A stretch of 15,849 bases of DNA. It comes from Coemansia sp. RSA 1804. Lineage: Eukaryota; Kickxellomycota; Kickxellomycetes; Kickxellales; Kickxellaceae. Positions 1 to 8,400 of the stretch are shown here, one piece after another. The translations under genes and the position numbers were made by a program. The stretch spans positions 1 through 15,849 of the forward strand of contig JANBTH010000503.1 of assembly GCA_027578815.1 (NCBI GenBank), in the 5' to 3' direction. A model generated the notes under the pieces. That model saw only the letters and a list, made by a program, of their open reading frames with translations, was not told where the DNA came from and did not search any database. The stretch's first letter is position 1. Every line of letters begins with the position of its first letter.

Positions 1-84
1 TGTCGACACAAATTCAAGCAGCGGAAAGACTAGCTGGCGATCCAACAAGGGGATCATGTGCAGGGTGAGATCGTATTTTGCCAT
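1..84 (-). CDS. Eukaryotic translation initiation factor 3 subunit E (eIF3e/Int6), N-terminal fragment
   Basis: Only the first 28 codons are in the window; the gene continues past the left edge. Read on the minus strand from the ATG at 84-82, the peptide starts MAKYDLT and continues with DRQLVFPLLEF. This matches the very conserved N-terminus of eIF3e/INT6 (human begins MAEYDLT, followed by DRHLVFPLLEFL). eIF3e is a PCI-domain subunit of the cytoplasmic eIF3 complex, which helps recruit the 43S pre-initiation complex to mRNA; the PCI domain itself lies outside the window. The match is from memory of the family and the segment is short, but the motif is distinctive. No stop or frameshift is seen in the 28 codons. 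The upstream side (85 onward) is AT-rich and would hold its promoter. Confidence 0.85.
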   Translation of the reverse strand, partial: MAKYDLTLHMIPLLDRQLVFPLLEFVST

Positions 85-660
85 CTTCAGAATTCTTGCT
101 TTTTATGCGTAGCTAATCAGCTGCTCTAGGTCAATCCTTCCGCTTGGTAAATGTACGGCTTTTATTGGCAAGTCGCTTAGTCGGTTCTTTTCAATGAAAA
201 AAAGTGCAAGCGAGAAATCAAAAAAAGGCCTTTTTGTAATTTTCTCTCTGCCAACCTTCAACCAAGAAATGAAATAGAATTTGCCAGATGCTAAATGTAT
301 GAAGCAGTTAAAGAAAAAAGAAAGGAAATAATGATTGAAAGAAGCGAAGCGAGAAGGCGTCGTTCGAAAAGCAAGACTTTTTCAGAAAGAGAATGCTTCT
401 ATGGCAGTGGTTGCAAAAAACCCACAGTTCAAATTGGACAAAAGTCTCATTCCTTCTCTTCACAATAAATGGTCAAACAGCCATATCCAAGTTTCTTTGT
501 AAACGAACTGTATGGAGTTGCAATTTTTTCTCGCTTGATCAGCTTGCTTCTTTTTGTGCCTGTACGCGGCTTGGATTGAGGAGGCAAACAGGCATGCAAA
601 ATGGAGTAGATTTTTCTTTTGATTACCCTTCTTCAATTGATTGTGGATTTGATTAGCTAG
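85..660. other. AT-rich spacer upstream of eIF3e; no confident gene
   Basis: This stretch separates the eIF3e start (minus strand) from the possible small spliced gene on the plus strand. It holds A-rich and T-rich runs, as expected for promoter DNA. Short open frames exist on both strands (for example a plus-strand frame from the ATG at 401 to the TAA at 500-502, 33 codons), but none resembles a protein I know. The 401 frame could be a first exon of the candidate gene that follows, but no convincing GT donor joins them. Confidence 0.4.
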
Positions 661-967
661 CATCTTTTAGTATCTGGCATTTCCAACCAAAAAGCTACAG
701 CTGTTGCAGCAAGACTGAAGGCTCATTCTTTTTTCCTCGCATCTACATCTGTAGCAAAAGGATCCATTATGTGAGTGTCTTATAATATTGAACGCGTACT
801 ATGCATCTATCAACAGGCCACGGCAGGTTCTAGCAGCAACGACGGGCGCAGGAGGAGCACAGGCAGCAGCAGAGCGTGAGGATGAGGGAAAGGCGGATGT
901 GGCGATGGATGAGAGGTTATCTGAGGATGGATTCGACATGGTTGGATGCGTTGGATGCGTTAGGTGA
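661..967 (+). CDS. Possible small spliced gene (doubtful), product unrecognised
   Basis: A splice-like interval runs from GTGAGT at 771 to CAACAG ending at 816 (46 bp). Removing it joins AT (769-770) to G (817) and creates an ATG. The frame then encodes a 50-residue peptide, beginning MPRQVLAATT and ending at TGA 965-967. It is Ala-rich at first, then acidic, with LSEDGFDMV near the end. The same frame is open upstream to the TAG at 658-660, so the true start could lie in an earlier exon. For it: a good donor, matching phase, and GC-rich codons in an AT-rich setting. Against it: no family match, a very short intron, and a competing minus-strand frame over 799-1128. I recognise no function. 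If real, it is divergent to eIF3e. Confidence 0.3.
771..816 (+). other. Candidate 46-bp spliceosomal intron
   Basis: The donor is GTGAGT (771-776) and the acceptor is CAACAG (811-816). TACTATG at about 798-804 is a weak branch-site candidate. The length is near the lower limit for fungal introns. Splicing would split an ATG as AT|G. Confidence 0.35.
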
Positions 968-1887
968 TTAGCGACACTAGAGTGTTGCTGTTTTCTGCGA
1001 CTTTTAAACACGCAACTTCTGGCCATGCCGAATTCCAGAAATAAGACAATGCGATTCCGACCATGTCTCATCAACCGTGTATCTGTGCATAATTTACTAT
1101 TCGCAATGGGCAATGGTGGCGATTGCATAAGACCTTGTATTCAGTGAAGGCGATTCGATTTGATGAGAAGGGATTTGGCTTTTAAATTTCAGACGAAAAT
1201 GTGTGACTTATTTTGGTGTTCATTGCACAGTTCCTCATTTTTGTGTTTTACTTTGTCAGCCACTACGTCCTCTCATTGCGAACAACTTATGTTAAGCCGA
1301 GCCAGAAAACCTAGGTGTTATGGAACTATATTGCTCGGGTCTGAGGTTTTTGATAGTCAACCACCATCGTGCCTTTTTCGTTGCTTTTGTGCATGTTTGT
1401 GTCGTGACGGCATCGATACTGTAATCTGGCTTTTGTATGCAGCACTTGCGATATTCCGGGAAACATACTACCGAGTCCGTGTGCTGTCTATATGCGACGA
1501 AAAAGTCGGATCCTTAAAGCAGCGATAAAGAACGGGGCTGATATACGCAGCAGAAGCAGAAGCAGCAAAATTTATAGCACATGGCGCCCTTCTTCTTTAT
1601 GGCTATAGGAGATGTGCTGGTGGCGATTAGAATGTTATTCCGGTCTCCTCACGCTCCTGCTCTCTTGTCGCTTTCGTTTTGAATGATATGCCCGGGGGGG
1701 CCTTCTACAGACGCAGTTTATGGATTAGATGGATCTTCGCTGTTTGCATGCTCAATGATTGCACTGTGGTTAATGCAAAGCTAGACTTTGCGTGCAGACT
1801 TCCAAGCTTACTAATGTCTCTAAAGTATTTGCCGCTTTTCTTGTCTCATCCGTTCCGTTGTTCCATGTAGATACAAAAATAGCAAAG
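968..1887 (+). promoter_or_regulatory. eL6 upstream region with a probable 5'-leader intron end
   Basis: This 920-bp stretch has no convincing protein gene. Its strongest signal is just before the eL6 ATG: a TTACTAATG branch-like site (about 1808-1816), a pyrimidine-rich stretch, and an acceptor CATGTAG ending at 1870. The leader ATACAAAAATAGCAAAG then precedes the ATG at 1888. I infer that the eL6 5' UTR is spliced here, as is common for fungal ribosomal-protein genes. I could not fix the donor; no GTAAGT or GTATGT stands out. A CAG/AAG-rich microrepeat lies at about 1546-1567. A 33-codon frame starting ATGGCGCCC at 1581 could be an upstream ORF if it is not removed by splicing. Confidence 0.5.
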
Positions 1888-2604
1888 ATGGCCAAGTCCG
1901 CTCACAAGAACCAGCTGGCACCAGGCATTAGCCGTCTGTCGCGCTCCAAGGTCTTCTCCAAGCGCGCTGCCTACAAGATTGTCAAGGATGGAAAGGCCAA
2001 GGTTGCCGAGACCGAGAAGCCCAAGAAAGCCGAGGCACCTGTGAGCGAGAGGAGCGATCTCGTCAAGGCCCTGACTGCCGAGAGCAACAGCGTGTACCCG
2101 GTGAGCACCATCCCCAAGTCCAAGGCTGGCCGCAAGGCTATCCGTGCACCCAAGCTGCGCCAGTCGATCACTCCTGGTACCGTCCTGATCCTTCTTGCCG
2201 GCCGCTTCCGTGGCAAGCGTGTTGTGTTCCTGAAGCAGCTCAAGTCCGGTCTTCTTCTGATCACAGGTCCCTTCAAGATTAACGGCGTTCCTCTCCGCCG
2301 TGTCAACCAGGCATATGTTGTTGCTACCTCGACCAAGGTCGACATCTCGGGCGTCAAGCTCGATGCCAAGGTCAGCGACGAGTACTTCAAGGGCGAGAAG
2401 GAGGCCAAGCCCAAGGGTGACGAGGAAGAGTTCTTTGGCAAGGACGCCAAGAAGAAGGAGCACCCCGCCCACAAGATCGCCGACCAGAAGGTTGTTGACA
2501 AGGAGATTGTTGCCGCTGTTGCAAAGGTGCCATTCCTTGCCTCGTACCTCGCCTCTTCGTTCTCTCTGTCCAAGGGCCAGGCTCCCCACACGCTCAAGTT
2601 CTAA
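1888..2604 (+). CDS. RPL6: 60S ribosomal protein L6 (eL6)
   Basis: The 238-residue product is a cytosolic large-subunit ribosomal protein. The conserved core lies at residues 94-150: TPGTVLILLAGRFRGKRVVF, then GPFKINGVPLRRVNQAYV, then ATSTKVD. This is the signature of the eL6 KOW/SH3-like fold. The N-terminus has the eL6 pattern N-x-L-x-P-G-x-x-R-L-S-R-S (residues 8-20), as in many animal and fungal eL6 proteins, followed by a Lys/Ala-rich linker. The C-terminus ends SFSLSKGQAPHTLKF, closely like yeast L6, so both ends look complete. I chose the ATG at 1888 because the in-frame codons upstream lack an ATG and run through a splice acceptor. Codons are C-ending and strongly biased (AAG, CGC, GCC), as expected for a highly expressed gene. 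mL49 converges on it downstream. Confidence 0.97.
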   Translation: MAKSAHKNQLAPGISRLSRSKVFSKRAAYKIVKDGKAKVAETEKPKKAEAPVSERSDLVKALTAESNSVYPVSTIPKSKAGRKAIRAPKLRQSITPGTVLILLAGRFRGKRVVFLKQLKSGLLLITGPFKINGVPLRRVNQAYVVATSTKVDISGVKLDAKVSDEYFKGEKEAKPKGDEEEFFGKDAKKKEHPAHKIADQKVVDKEIVAAVAKVPFLASYLASSFSLSKGQAPHTLKF

Positions 2605-2873
2605 TTCCAGCTCTTTCATTTTACCTTTACTTGTCTATTAAAGTTGGTTTTGATTTTTCTTATGGAACCGCTCGTGTGCAAGGCTATAAAAATCCTATAA
2701 CTACTAACCTTTTCACATCTCTTTTCTGACAGTATCCGACACTATGGCGAGTATGGAGTTGCAAGCATTGCTTGGGGGTGAAGGATCGCAAAACTTTGTA
2801 GCTTGTGTCTCTTTTGCTTTGTTCTAACTACGGGCAATTTAATAAAATAAAAGGTAAACATATGGAGGTTTGC
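2605..2873 (+). promoter_or_regulatory. eL6 3' region with an orphan intron 3' end and a poly(A) signal
   Basis: After the eL6 stop the plus strand carries a near-perfect intron end: CTACTAAC (2701-2708, branch A at 2707), a pyrimidine-rich run, and CTGACAG ending at 2732. AATAAA follows at 2841-2846, only 28 bp before the mL49 stop codon on the other strand. The matching donor is unclear; GTGTGC at 2674 would give a 59-bp intron. Either the eL6 transcript has a 3'-UTR intron, or a tiny separate spliced gene lies here. With the 2674 donor, the ATG at 2662 would give a 26-residue frame ending at TAG 2799-2801. A 27-residue unspliced frame starts at 2744. Neither resembles a protein I know. Confidence 0.5.
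2841..2846 (+). terminator. AATAAA polyadenylation signal, plus strand
   Basis: Canonical hexamer 237 bp downstream of the eL6 stop. Cleavage 10-30 nt further on would place the end of the plus-strand transcript at or inside the 3' end of the convergent mL49 gene. Confidence 0.5.
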
Positions 2874-3466
2874 TTAGAAGCCCTTCTTTGTGAGCCATTC
2901 ACGAACCTCCTTTGAGCGATCGCCTTTGATGACAAGCTGGTTTGAGATTGACTTGATCTGGACTGTGGCATCCTTCAGGTGGCTGGAAAGCTCCTTGTGT
3001 ATCGCATGAATGTCGCCTTCGATACGCCGGACCAGCGTTAGTTTGCGCGTTTTGCCGTTTTTTATGTCCAGATACACAGGTAGCGACTGGAAACGGGTGC
3101 GATTCACAAAGTACGGATACATAACAGTGTTCTGTGCTGTTGCTGCTGCTGCGGCTGCTATATAGTGGGTCAGTGGAAAAAAAAGGTAAAAGAGAGCATG
3201 TAAGCTGTTTAATTTGAGATAGTTGTAACACAGTGCTTCAAGCCCATGGCTTCACACATCGGCCAAGAAGAAGAATGTATAGGCTTCAAACCAGAGAGAT
3301 AGCGGCAACGAATCTATAAAAGTACAGGCTGTGAGCGAGAAAACGTACCATTGTTGTTCTGGGCATCTGTGGATTCGGCCGCCAGCGTGCTCTCGAATGC
3401 ACGGGGCGTTATTCTGTAGCCGGCGGTGCGCGGAATGACGCACCGAGAAAGTAAATGTCTCAGCAT
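2874..3466 (-). CDS. Mitochondrial large ribosomal subunit protein mL49 (Img2 family), two exons
   Basis: Exon 1 is 3349-3466 (39 codons plus one base) and exon 2 is 2874-3157, giving 133 residues. The exon 2 product has the mL49/Img2 pattern: YFVNRTRFQSLPVYLDIKNG, then a Thr-Arg-x-Leu-Thr strand, then RRIEGDI, and a C-terminal strand-helix SNQLVIKGDRSKEVREWLTKKGF. The fold resembles eIF1/SUI1. Exon 1 starts MLRHLLSRCVIPRTAGYRIT, a basic, hydroxylated, acid-free stretch typical of a mitochondrial targeting peptide. The exon junction encodes an Asn/Ala-rich linker (about residues 37-47), probably poorly ordered. The phase fits exactly: exon 1 ends in one base, and exon 2 supplies CA to complete an Ala codon. 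The gene is divergent to mitochondrial TyrRS, which fits a shared role in mitochondrial translation. Confidence 0.88.
3158..3348 (-). other. Intron of the mL49 gene (191 bp)
   Basis: On the minus strand the donor is GTACGT directly after exon 1 and the acceptor is TATATAG, with ACTGACCC as the likely branch region about 14 nt upstream. Removing it joins the targeting-peptide exon to the conserved exon in frame. The downstream GCN/CAG run offers alternative in-frame AG acceptors, so the number of Ala residues at the junction may vary. Confidence 0.8.
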
Positions 3467-3839
3467 CGGCGAATTATAAAAGGTTGTATGTCAAATAATT
3501 CTTAATATCCAAGTGCAATGTATGCAAAGTCGATTAAGAAAGACGAGAAAAGCCAAAAGTTAAAGATAAAAAAAACAAAATTTCCCCTTGTCAATTATGT
3601 GAAAGGGACAAGGAAAAAACCAACAACTCACTTACTGGATCAAAAAAAAAGAATCAGACGAGCTTAATCAGTCCACAGACCGTGGAGAAGCTGCTGTATC
3701 TTTTTTTCCCGCAACGCTTTTTTCTTACTGAAATTCAAACAAGCAAATTCATACTTGCCTGCTCTCGTTCCTTGACCCTGGAAATCCTAATTAACGCTAT
3801 TTGTCTTTATTTAGTAACCATAGACGGCTGCCAACCGCC
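3467..3839. promoter_or_regulatory. Shared divergent promoter of mL49 and mitochondrial TyrRS
   Basis: This 373-bp AT-rich spacer lies between two start codons that point away from each other. It contains A-rich runs (around 3570-3582 and 3640-3650), which often exclude nucleosomes in fungal promoters. I see no clear TATA box and no other gene. Confidence 0.6.
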
Positions 3840-5363
3840 ATGGATCCTAGTAGAGCTTTATTGCGCCGGATTGTCGTGTGCAGACAGCATATGCGTACGG
3901 CGGCCGTATCTAGAGAGCAGAGGTGTCGCAGTCTGCACACAAATGTGATCGATACGCTACGCGAGCGGAACTTTATCCACAGCGTCACAAGCCAGGACAT
4001 CCATGCGTGTGCGGCCTCGTCAGTAGCAGTCTACTGCGGCGTTGATCCGACCGCCAGCAGCCTTCATCTGGGCAACATGGTTACGCTGATGAGTCTGCTC
4101 CACTTCCATGTTGCTGGCCACAAGACGATTCCGCTTGTAGGAAACGCCACCGGTGTGATTGGCGATCCAAGTGGCCGCAGTACCGAGCGTGTTGCGCTGG
4201 ATCGGGACACGCTAGCAGCGAACGTTGCTGGCATTGAGGCGCAGCTTGAGCGGTTCTTCACACGTGGCACGGAGTATGCGCTAAAGCGCGATTCCAGCAT
4301 TGACGCACGGTCGCTCAAGAAGATCCGCATTCTGCACAATGCCGACTGGTACCATGACATGAACATACTTACGTTCCTTGGCAGCGTCGGTAGATATTCC
4401 CGTGTAGGTGCCATGATGGCGAGAGACAGCGTCAAATCGCGGATCACATCCGTCAATGGCATCAGTTTTACAGAGTTTTCGTACCAGTTGCTCCAGGCGT
4501 ACGACTTTTGGCACCTCTTCCACAATCACGGCTGTCGGATCCAGATCGGCGGAAGCGACCAATGGGGCAACATCACCGCAGGAACCGACCTGATTCACCG
4601 CATGGATTACGACCAAGTGCAGAAAACCGGTGTCATCCATGAAAACAATGGCGGTACCAGCATAGACCGCGCGTTTGGGCTCACAATTCCCTTGCTTACC
4701 ACCTCATCGGGAGAGAAGTTTGGCAAATCTGCTGGCAATGCGATATGGCTTGATGAGAGAAGGACATCGCCATTTGACATTTACCAGTTCTTTGTCAAAA
4801 CCGCGGATGCTGATGTCGAGCGGTTCCTCAACATGTTTACATTTCTTCCAAAGAAAACCATACAGGATGTTGTTGCCGAGCACCAGACTTGTTCTGAAAA
4901 GTTTGTTGCGCAAAAGTTGCTGGCGGCCGAGGTCACTGAGCTGATTCATGGCGTGTCTGGCATACGGCAAGCCCTATGCGCAACCGAGGTGCTGTTTGGA
5001 AACGGCCAGAGTGATGTTCAAAGGTTTTCTGCCTGCGATTTTGCCGACGCATTTGCACACGACAAAAGGATGGTGTCAGTACCGCGCTCTGCTGTGTATG
5101 GGAAGTCGATAAGCGACATTGCAGTTCTGACTGGGGCGTGCAGGTCAAAGTCCGAGGCTTCTCGACTTGTGCAAGGTGGTGGGCTGTACTGGAATAACCA
5201 ACCCGTGTCCGATGCCAAGTGGATTCCAGCTGCTGACTCTACATCTGTCGGCTGCAGCAACTTTGTTGGCGACGGAACAATAGGAATACTCCGCACAGGC
5301 AAGACAAACTACCGCCTACTGCGGTTGCTTGACAGCGACCAAGGGACCAAGGAACAAGTGTAG
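3840..5363 (+). CDS. MSY1: Mitochondrial tyrosyl-tRNA synthetase
   Basis: The 507-residue protein charges mitochondrial tRNA-Tyr with tyrosine. It is a bacterial-type class I TyrRS. YCGVDPTASSLHLGN at 65-79 holds the HIGH-type motif (HLGN), GDPSGRS is at 108-114, GGSDQWGN at 237-244, and KFGKS at 293-297 is the KMSKS-type loop. Residues from about 413 to 460 (VYGKSISDIAVLTGACRSKSEASRLVQGGGLYWN) form the C-terminal S4-like tRNA-binding domain. Length is normal for Msy1/YARS2. The first 35 residues are rich in Arg and nearly free of acids, as in a matrix-targeting presequence. I chose the ATG at 3840 because it sits in a strong ACCGCCATGG context; the frame is open further upstream but without an ATG. 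There is no intron. It converges on GPI13 with a 110-bp gap. Confidence 0.96.
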   Translation: MDPSRALLRRIVVCRQHMRTAAVSREQRCRSLHTNVIDTLRERNFIHSVTSQDIHACAASSVAVYCGVDPTASSLHLGNMVTLMSLLHFHVAGHKTIPLVGNATGVIGDPSGRSTERVALDRDTLAANVAGIEAQLERFFTRGTEYALKRDSSIDARSLKKIRILHNADWYHDMNILTFLGSVGRYSRVGAMMARDSVKSRITSVNGISFTEFSYQLLQAYDFWHLFHNHGCRIQIGGSDQWGNITAGTDLIHRMDYDQVQKTGVIHENNGGTSIDRAFGLTIPLLTTSSGEKFGKSAGNAIWLDERRTSPFDIYQFFVKTADADVERFLNMFTFLPKKTIQDVVAEHQTCSEKFVAQKLLAAEVTELIHGVSGIRQALCATEVLFGNGQSDVQRFSACDFADAFAHDKRMVSVPRSAVYGKSISDIAVLTGACRSKSEASRLVQGGGLYWNNQPVSDAKWIPAADSTSVGCSNFVGDGTIGILRTGKTNYRLLRLLDSDQGTKEQV

Positions 5364-5423
5364 ACAGATGCCCATGGCACAAAACAGGCTTTACTTTTCC
5401 AAGTGTCTCTCAATTACAACATG

Positions 5424-5429
5424 TTTATT
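5424..5429 (-). terminator. AATAAA polyadenylation signal for the Gpi13/PIG-O gene
   Basis: TTTATT on the plus strand reads AATAAA on the minus strand, 45 bp past the stop codon of the minus-strand gene. It lies in the 110-bp gap between convergent stop codons. Confidence 0.5.
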
Positions 5430-5473
5430 GCATTTTTTTGAAATACACGCAGGCCAGGTTGCCTTCTATCTAC

Positions 5474-8400
5474 TCAGCTACGACTCTGGATCTTTTGGGC
5501 AACACGCGCCTGTGAGTTTCCTATTGCCAGGCCCTGAGTGAGAACTCGCACTGTGGCAGCCCCAATAGCAATACACAGCACAGCAGCAATATTCACCATA
5601 AACACGGGCGCAGCAAACATAAAACGGGGCGCAAACACCTTCCATACCATCAGATGACGGCGGAACCAAGCAGCAAACGCTGCGGCTCCCATGGTAACAA
5701 GGAGGCTATACGCCGCATACAGTGCACCGGCGCCGGTGACTCTCGCAAAGTACGTGTCTGGCGCCAACCGAAGCAGCGGCGAGCCTAATGATTCGTTCCA
5801 CAGCATCGCCAATGGCACAAATAGCGCGGTGAGTACAAACGATCCAAACGTGTTGAGAAAGACGAGAATACCGCAAATATACAGATGCATGTCCCGTATG
5901 CCAACAAACGCAGTGCTCCACTGGATTGATACAAGCGTGAACTGGTGTCCTGTAGCAAAGTATCCTTGGTACGCCAACAGTGCCATCACAGCCATTTGCG
6001 CTGGAACAAGCGTCTGTGCAGTGGATTCTTCCGAAGCAAGAGCATCGCTGAGCGCGTCGAAGAGTTCTGCGCAAAGTAAGAGCTTTATAAACAAAGCGGA
6101 AAGCATGATTCCACCCATTGGCTGCTGGAACGTGTACAGAATACAGAATATAACGGTGACAAATGCCAGATACGCAGCACCAAATGCATTACCAAACCCA
6201 AGGATGACCGCCGCCTGTCGCGGTGGCTGCAGCCGAGAATTAGCCGTCTTTTTCCTGGATGTTCCCGACGCTAGCACGTCCTTGGGCGCCTCGGTGATAG
6301 CAATGTCAAGGCAGAACGGACTGGCAATCCACGCTGATAGTCCGCCGCCTACTGCAATACCAACAGCCATCCTTGCGAGAACAATGCGCACCTCACTCCA
6401 GTCCGACGGTTCGTTGAGGCTATCTGCTGGTGCCCCAGACGACGGATATGGCAAGGTGCCGCCTCCTGGAGAAATATTCCCGTCTATAGAGTCAAGGACC
6501 CAGTATACGGCGGCCATTCCCATGCTAACACGCATCCCAATGCCGATCCAAACATTTGCAATCATGGCACGGTGGCTATGTGACTGTCTGAGGAACCGGA
6601 GGATCACATACGGCACCAACCACACCATCGACATGTTTGCGATGGATAATGGCACGCTGGAAATAGATGCTGAGGGAGATCCGTAGAACGTTGGCTTACA
6701 GCCTCCTGGCAGCTGCTCTTCGCGACAAACGGTGGAATACAGCGAAAAGCGGTTGAGAACCATGATTGCCAGCGCACACGCAAGCACTCTTTTCCCAGAT
6801 CCTCTTCGTTTCTCTTGCGAGGAACCAGCACTGATATATGCGGTCGCTCCACTAGCGGCCGCAATGAACAAGAGAGACTGGAGAAGATAGTGCACGATGC
6901 TATCTTCGCTGAATGTGAAGCTGTTTGATGTAAAGGCAAGCGAGTGCATAACTCCTGCTACACACGCGGAGCCGTTTACCAGCGAGTGCAAATTAAACGC
7001 ATTTACCACTAGCGTCTTCAGATGAATGTTCAAGAACAAACTGTGGCTCTTGATGCACGCAATCTGCACACAGAACGCAAGTACGATCCCGATAACGCAT
7101 CCAGCGATAGACATATCGACTATCGATACCTGCGTCGCAGAATCCTTGACAAAAGGTACGGAAAACAATGCTCGGAAGATTACTGTAGAAGCGGCTCCGC
7201 CGGCAAGACATCCCCTCCAGGTATTGCCGATAATGTCCTGTAGCGAGGAATGGCGAGTATATGCATAGATCAAAACCAGCGCAGTCAAAACAAGAGCCAT
7301 TATGCAAAGACCCAGTATAATCAAAACAGCGTCAAACTGCGCCCACATCTGCCATAGCGTTCCAAGAACAAGGCGCAGAAACGCATGGTACTCTGCGGCA
7401 ACCTTCTCTTCAAACACCTCTATGTGTGGCTGGCGTCTGGTTCTGGGGCTCTGGGCGACCAAGTCCGACAGCTCGCGATAGCTGGTGTCAGCACGCTCAA
7501 GCATATCTTTCCAGGCACGGACTGCGTCGTCGGAAAACCCATGGTTTCGCGATCTGGCCATGTATGTTGTTAGATAGCGCATAGTTTGCGCAGCGTTAAG
7601 ACGGAGCGCGCGTAGCAGGCCCCACTCGCCATGCACATCCTCGTCAGAGGCAAACATCTCTGGAATGGCCACGCCTAGATTGTTAAACGGAATTGGTAGC
7701 CCCAGCGCCAATGACACTGTCGGCACAAAGTCAATCTGCGGAATACTGCGCATCCGTGGCGGGTCCACTAGGAGCTTTCCCGAAGTCTGGCGGTAGCTGT
7801 CGGATAGGTGTGTGTTGAGCCACCAGCCGCTCCTGATTTCCTGATCAATAGAAAGACCATGGGCGCTGTTCTCCAGGACTGCAGCGGACTGCTCCACCAC
7901 GCGCGCGGAACGCTCAGCACCTTTCTTGGAGTTCCATTTCTTGTTGGAGTACATCCACAGAGCTGCATCAACCTCGCGTGGGCTATCGCCGCCATGGTCG
8001 CCCTTGGGATCCATGCCGTGGTCACCCAGTACAAATAACACCGTCGACTTTTGCGAGTTGTCGATTGCGTCGACGGTGTACTCTATTGCCTTGTTCATCT
8101 GTGCAAGCTTTGCGCCAATGGCCGGGTGGGCTGGGCCGTAGCGGTGGCCGCAGTGGTCAACGCCGAGGCAGTGAGCAATTAGCACATCCCAGTCGCGGTG
8201 CAGCTCCGAAAGGCCAACACGCGCGCTCGCCATTTTGCTGTCAGCTGTAAGCAAGTCAGGGTGCTGCAGCATGTCTTTCTGTCTCACAAGCCCACGCCAT
8301 TCCTCGCGTCTGGAACGTATCTCTGCTGCGCGTTGGCCAGACATGGTGCGTTCTTCGGCCTCTGAAGGAAGGAGGAACAGCGGCAGACGCGCCAGAACGC

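Noticed and set aside
158..185. TGGCAAGTCGCTTAGTCGG, faintly like a tRNA A box
   Set aside because: No matching B box (GGTTCGANTCC) or acceptor stem is found nearby.
799..1128. Minus-strand 109-codon frame, Pro/Ser/Ala-rich at its end
   Set aside because: It is antisense to the candidate spliced exon at 817-967, has no recognisable motif, and its composition follows from the GC-rich plus-strand codons.
1160..1528. Plus-strand 122-codon frame
   Set aside because: Cys/Phe/Leu-rich without any motif, no codon bias, and lying in the eL6 upstream region; probably chance.
1846..2619. Long minus-strand frames (257 and 208 codons) over eL6
   Set aside because: They are shadows of the strongly biased eL6 codons; the Leu/Gly-rich product is typical of antisense reading of such genes.
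3801..3839. In-frame extension of the TyrRS frame upstream of 3840
   Set aside because: It would need a TTG start, whereas the ATG at 3840 has an excellent context and gives a proper targeting peptide.
5691..6686. Plus-strand 331-codon frame inside the Gpi13/PIG-O gene
   Set aside because: Antisense to a gene with clear family motifs; no motif of its own.
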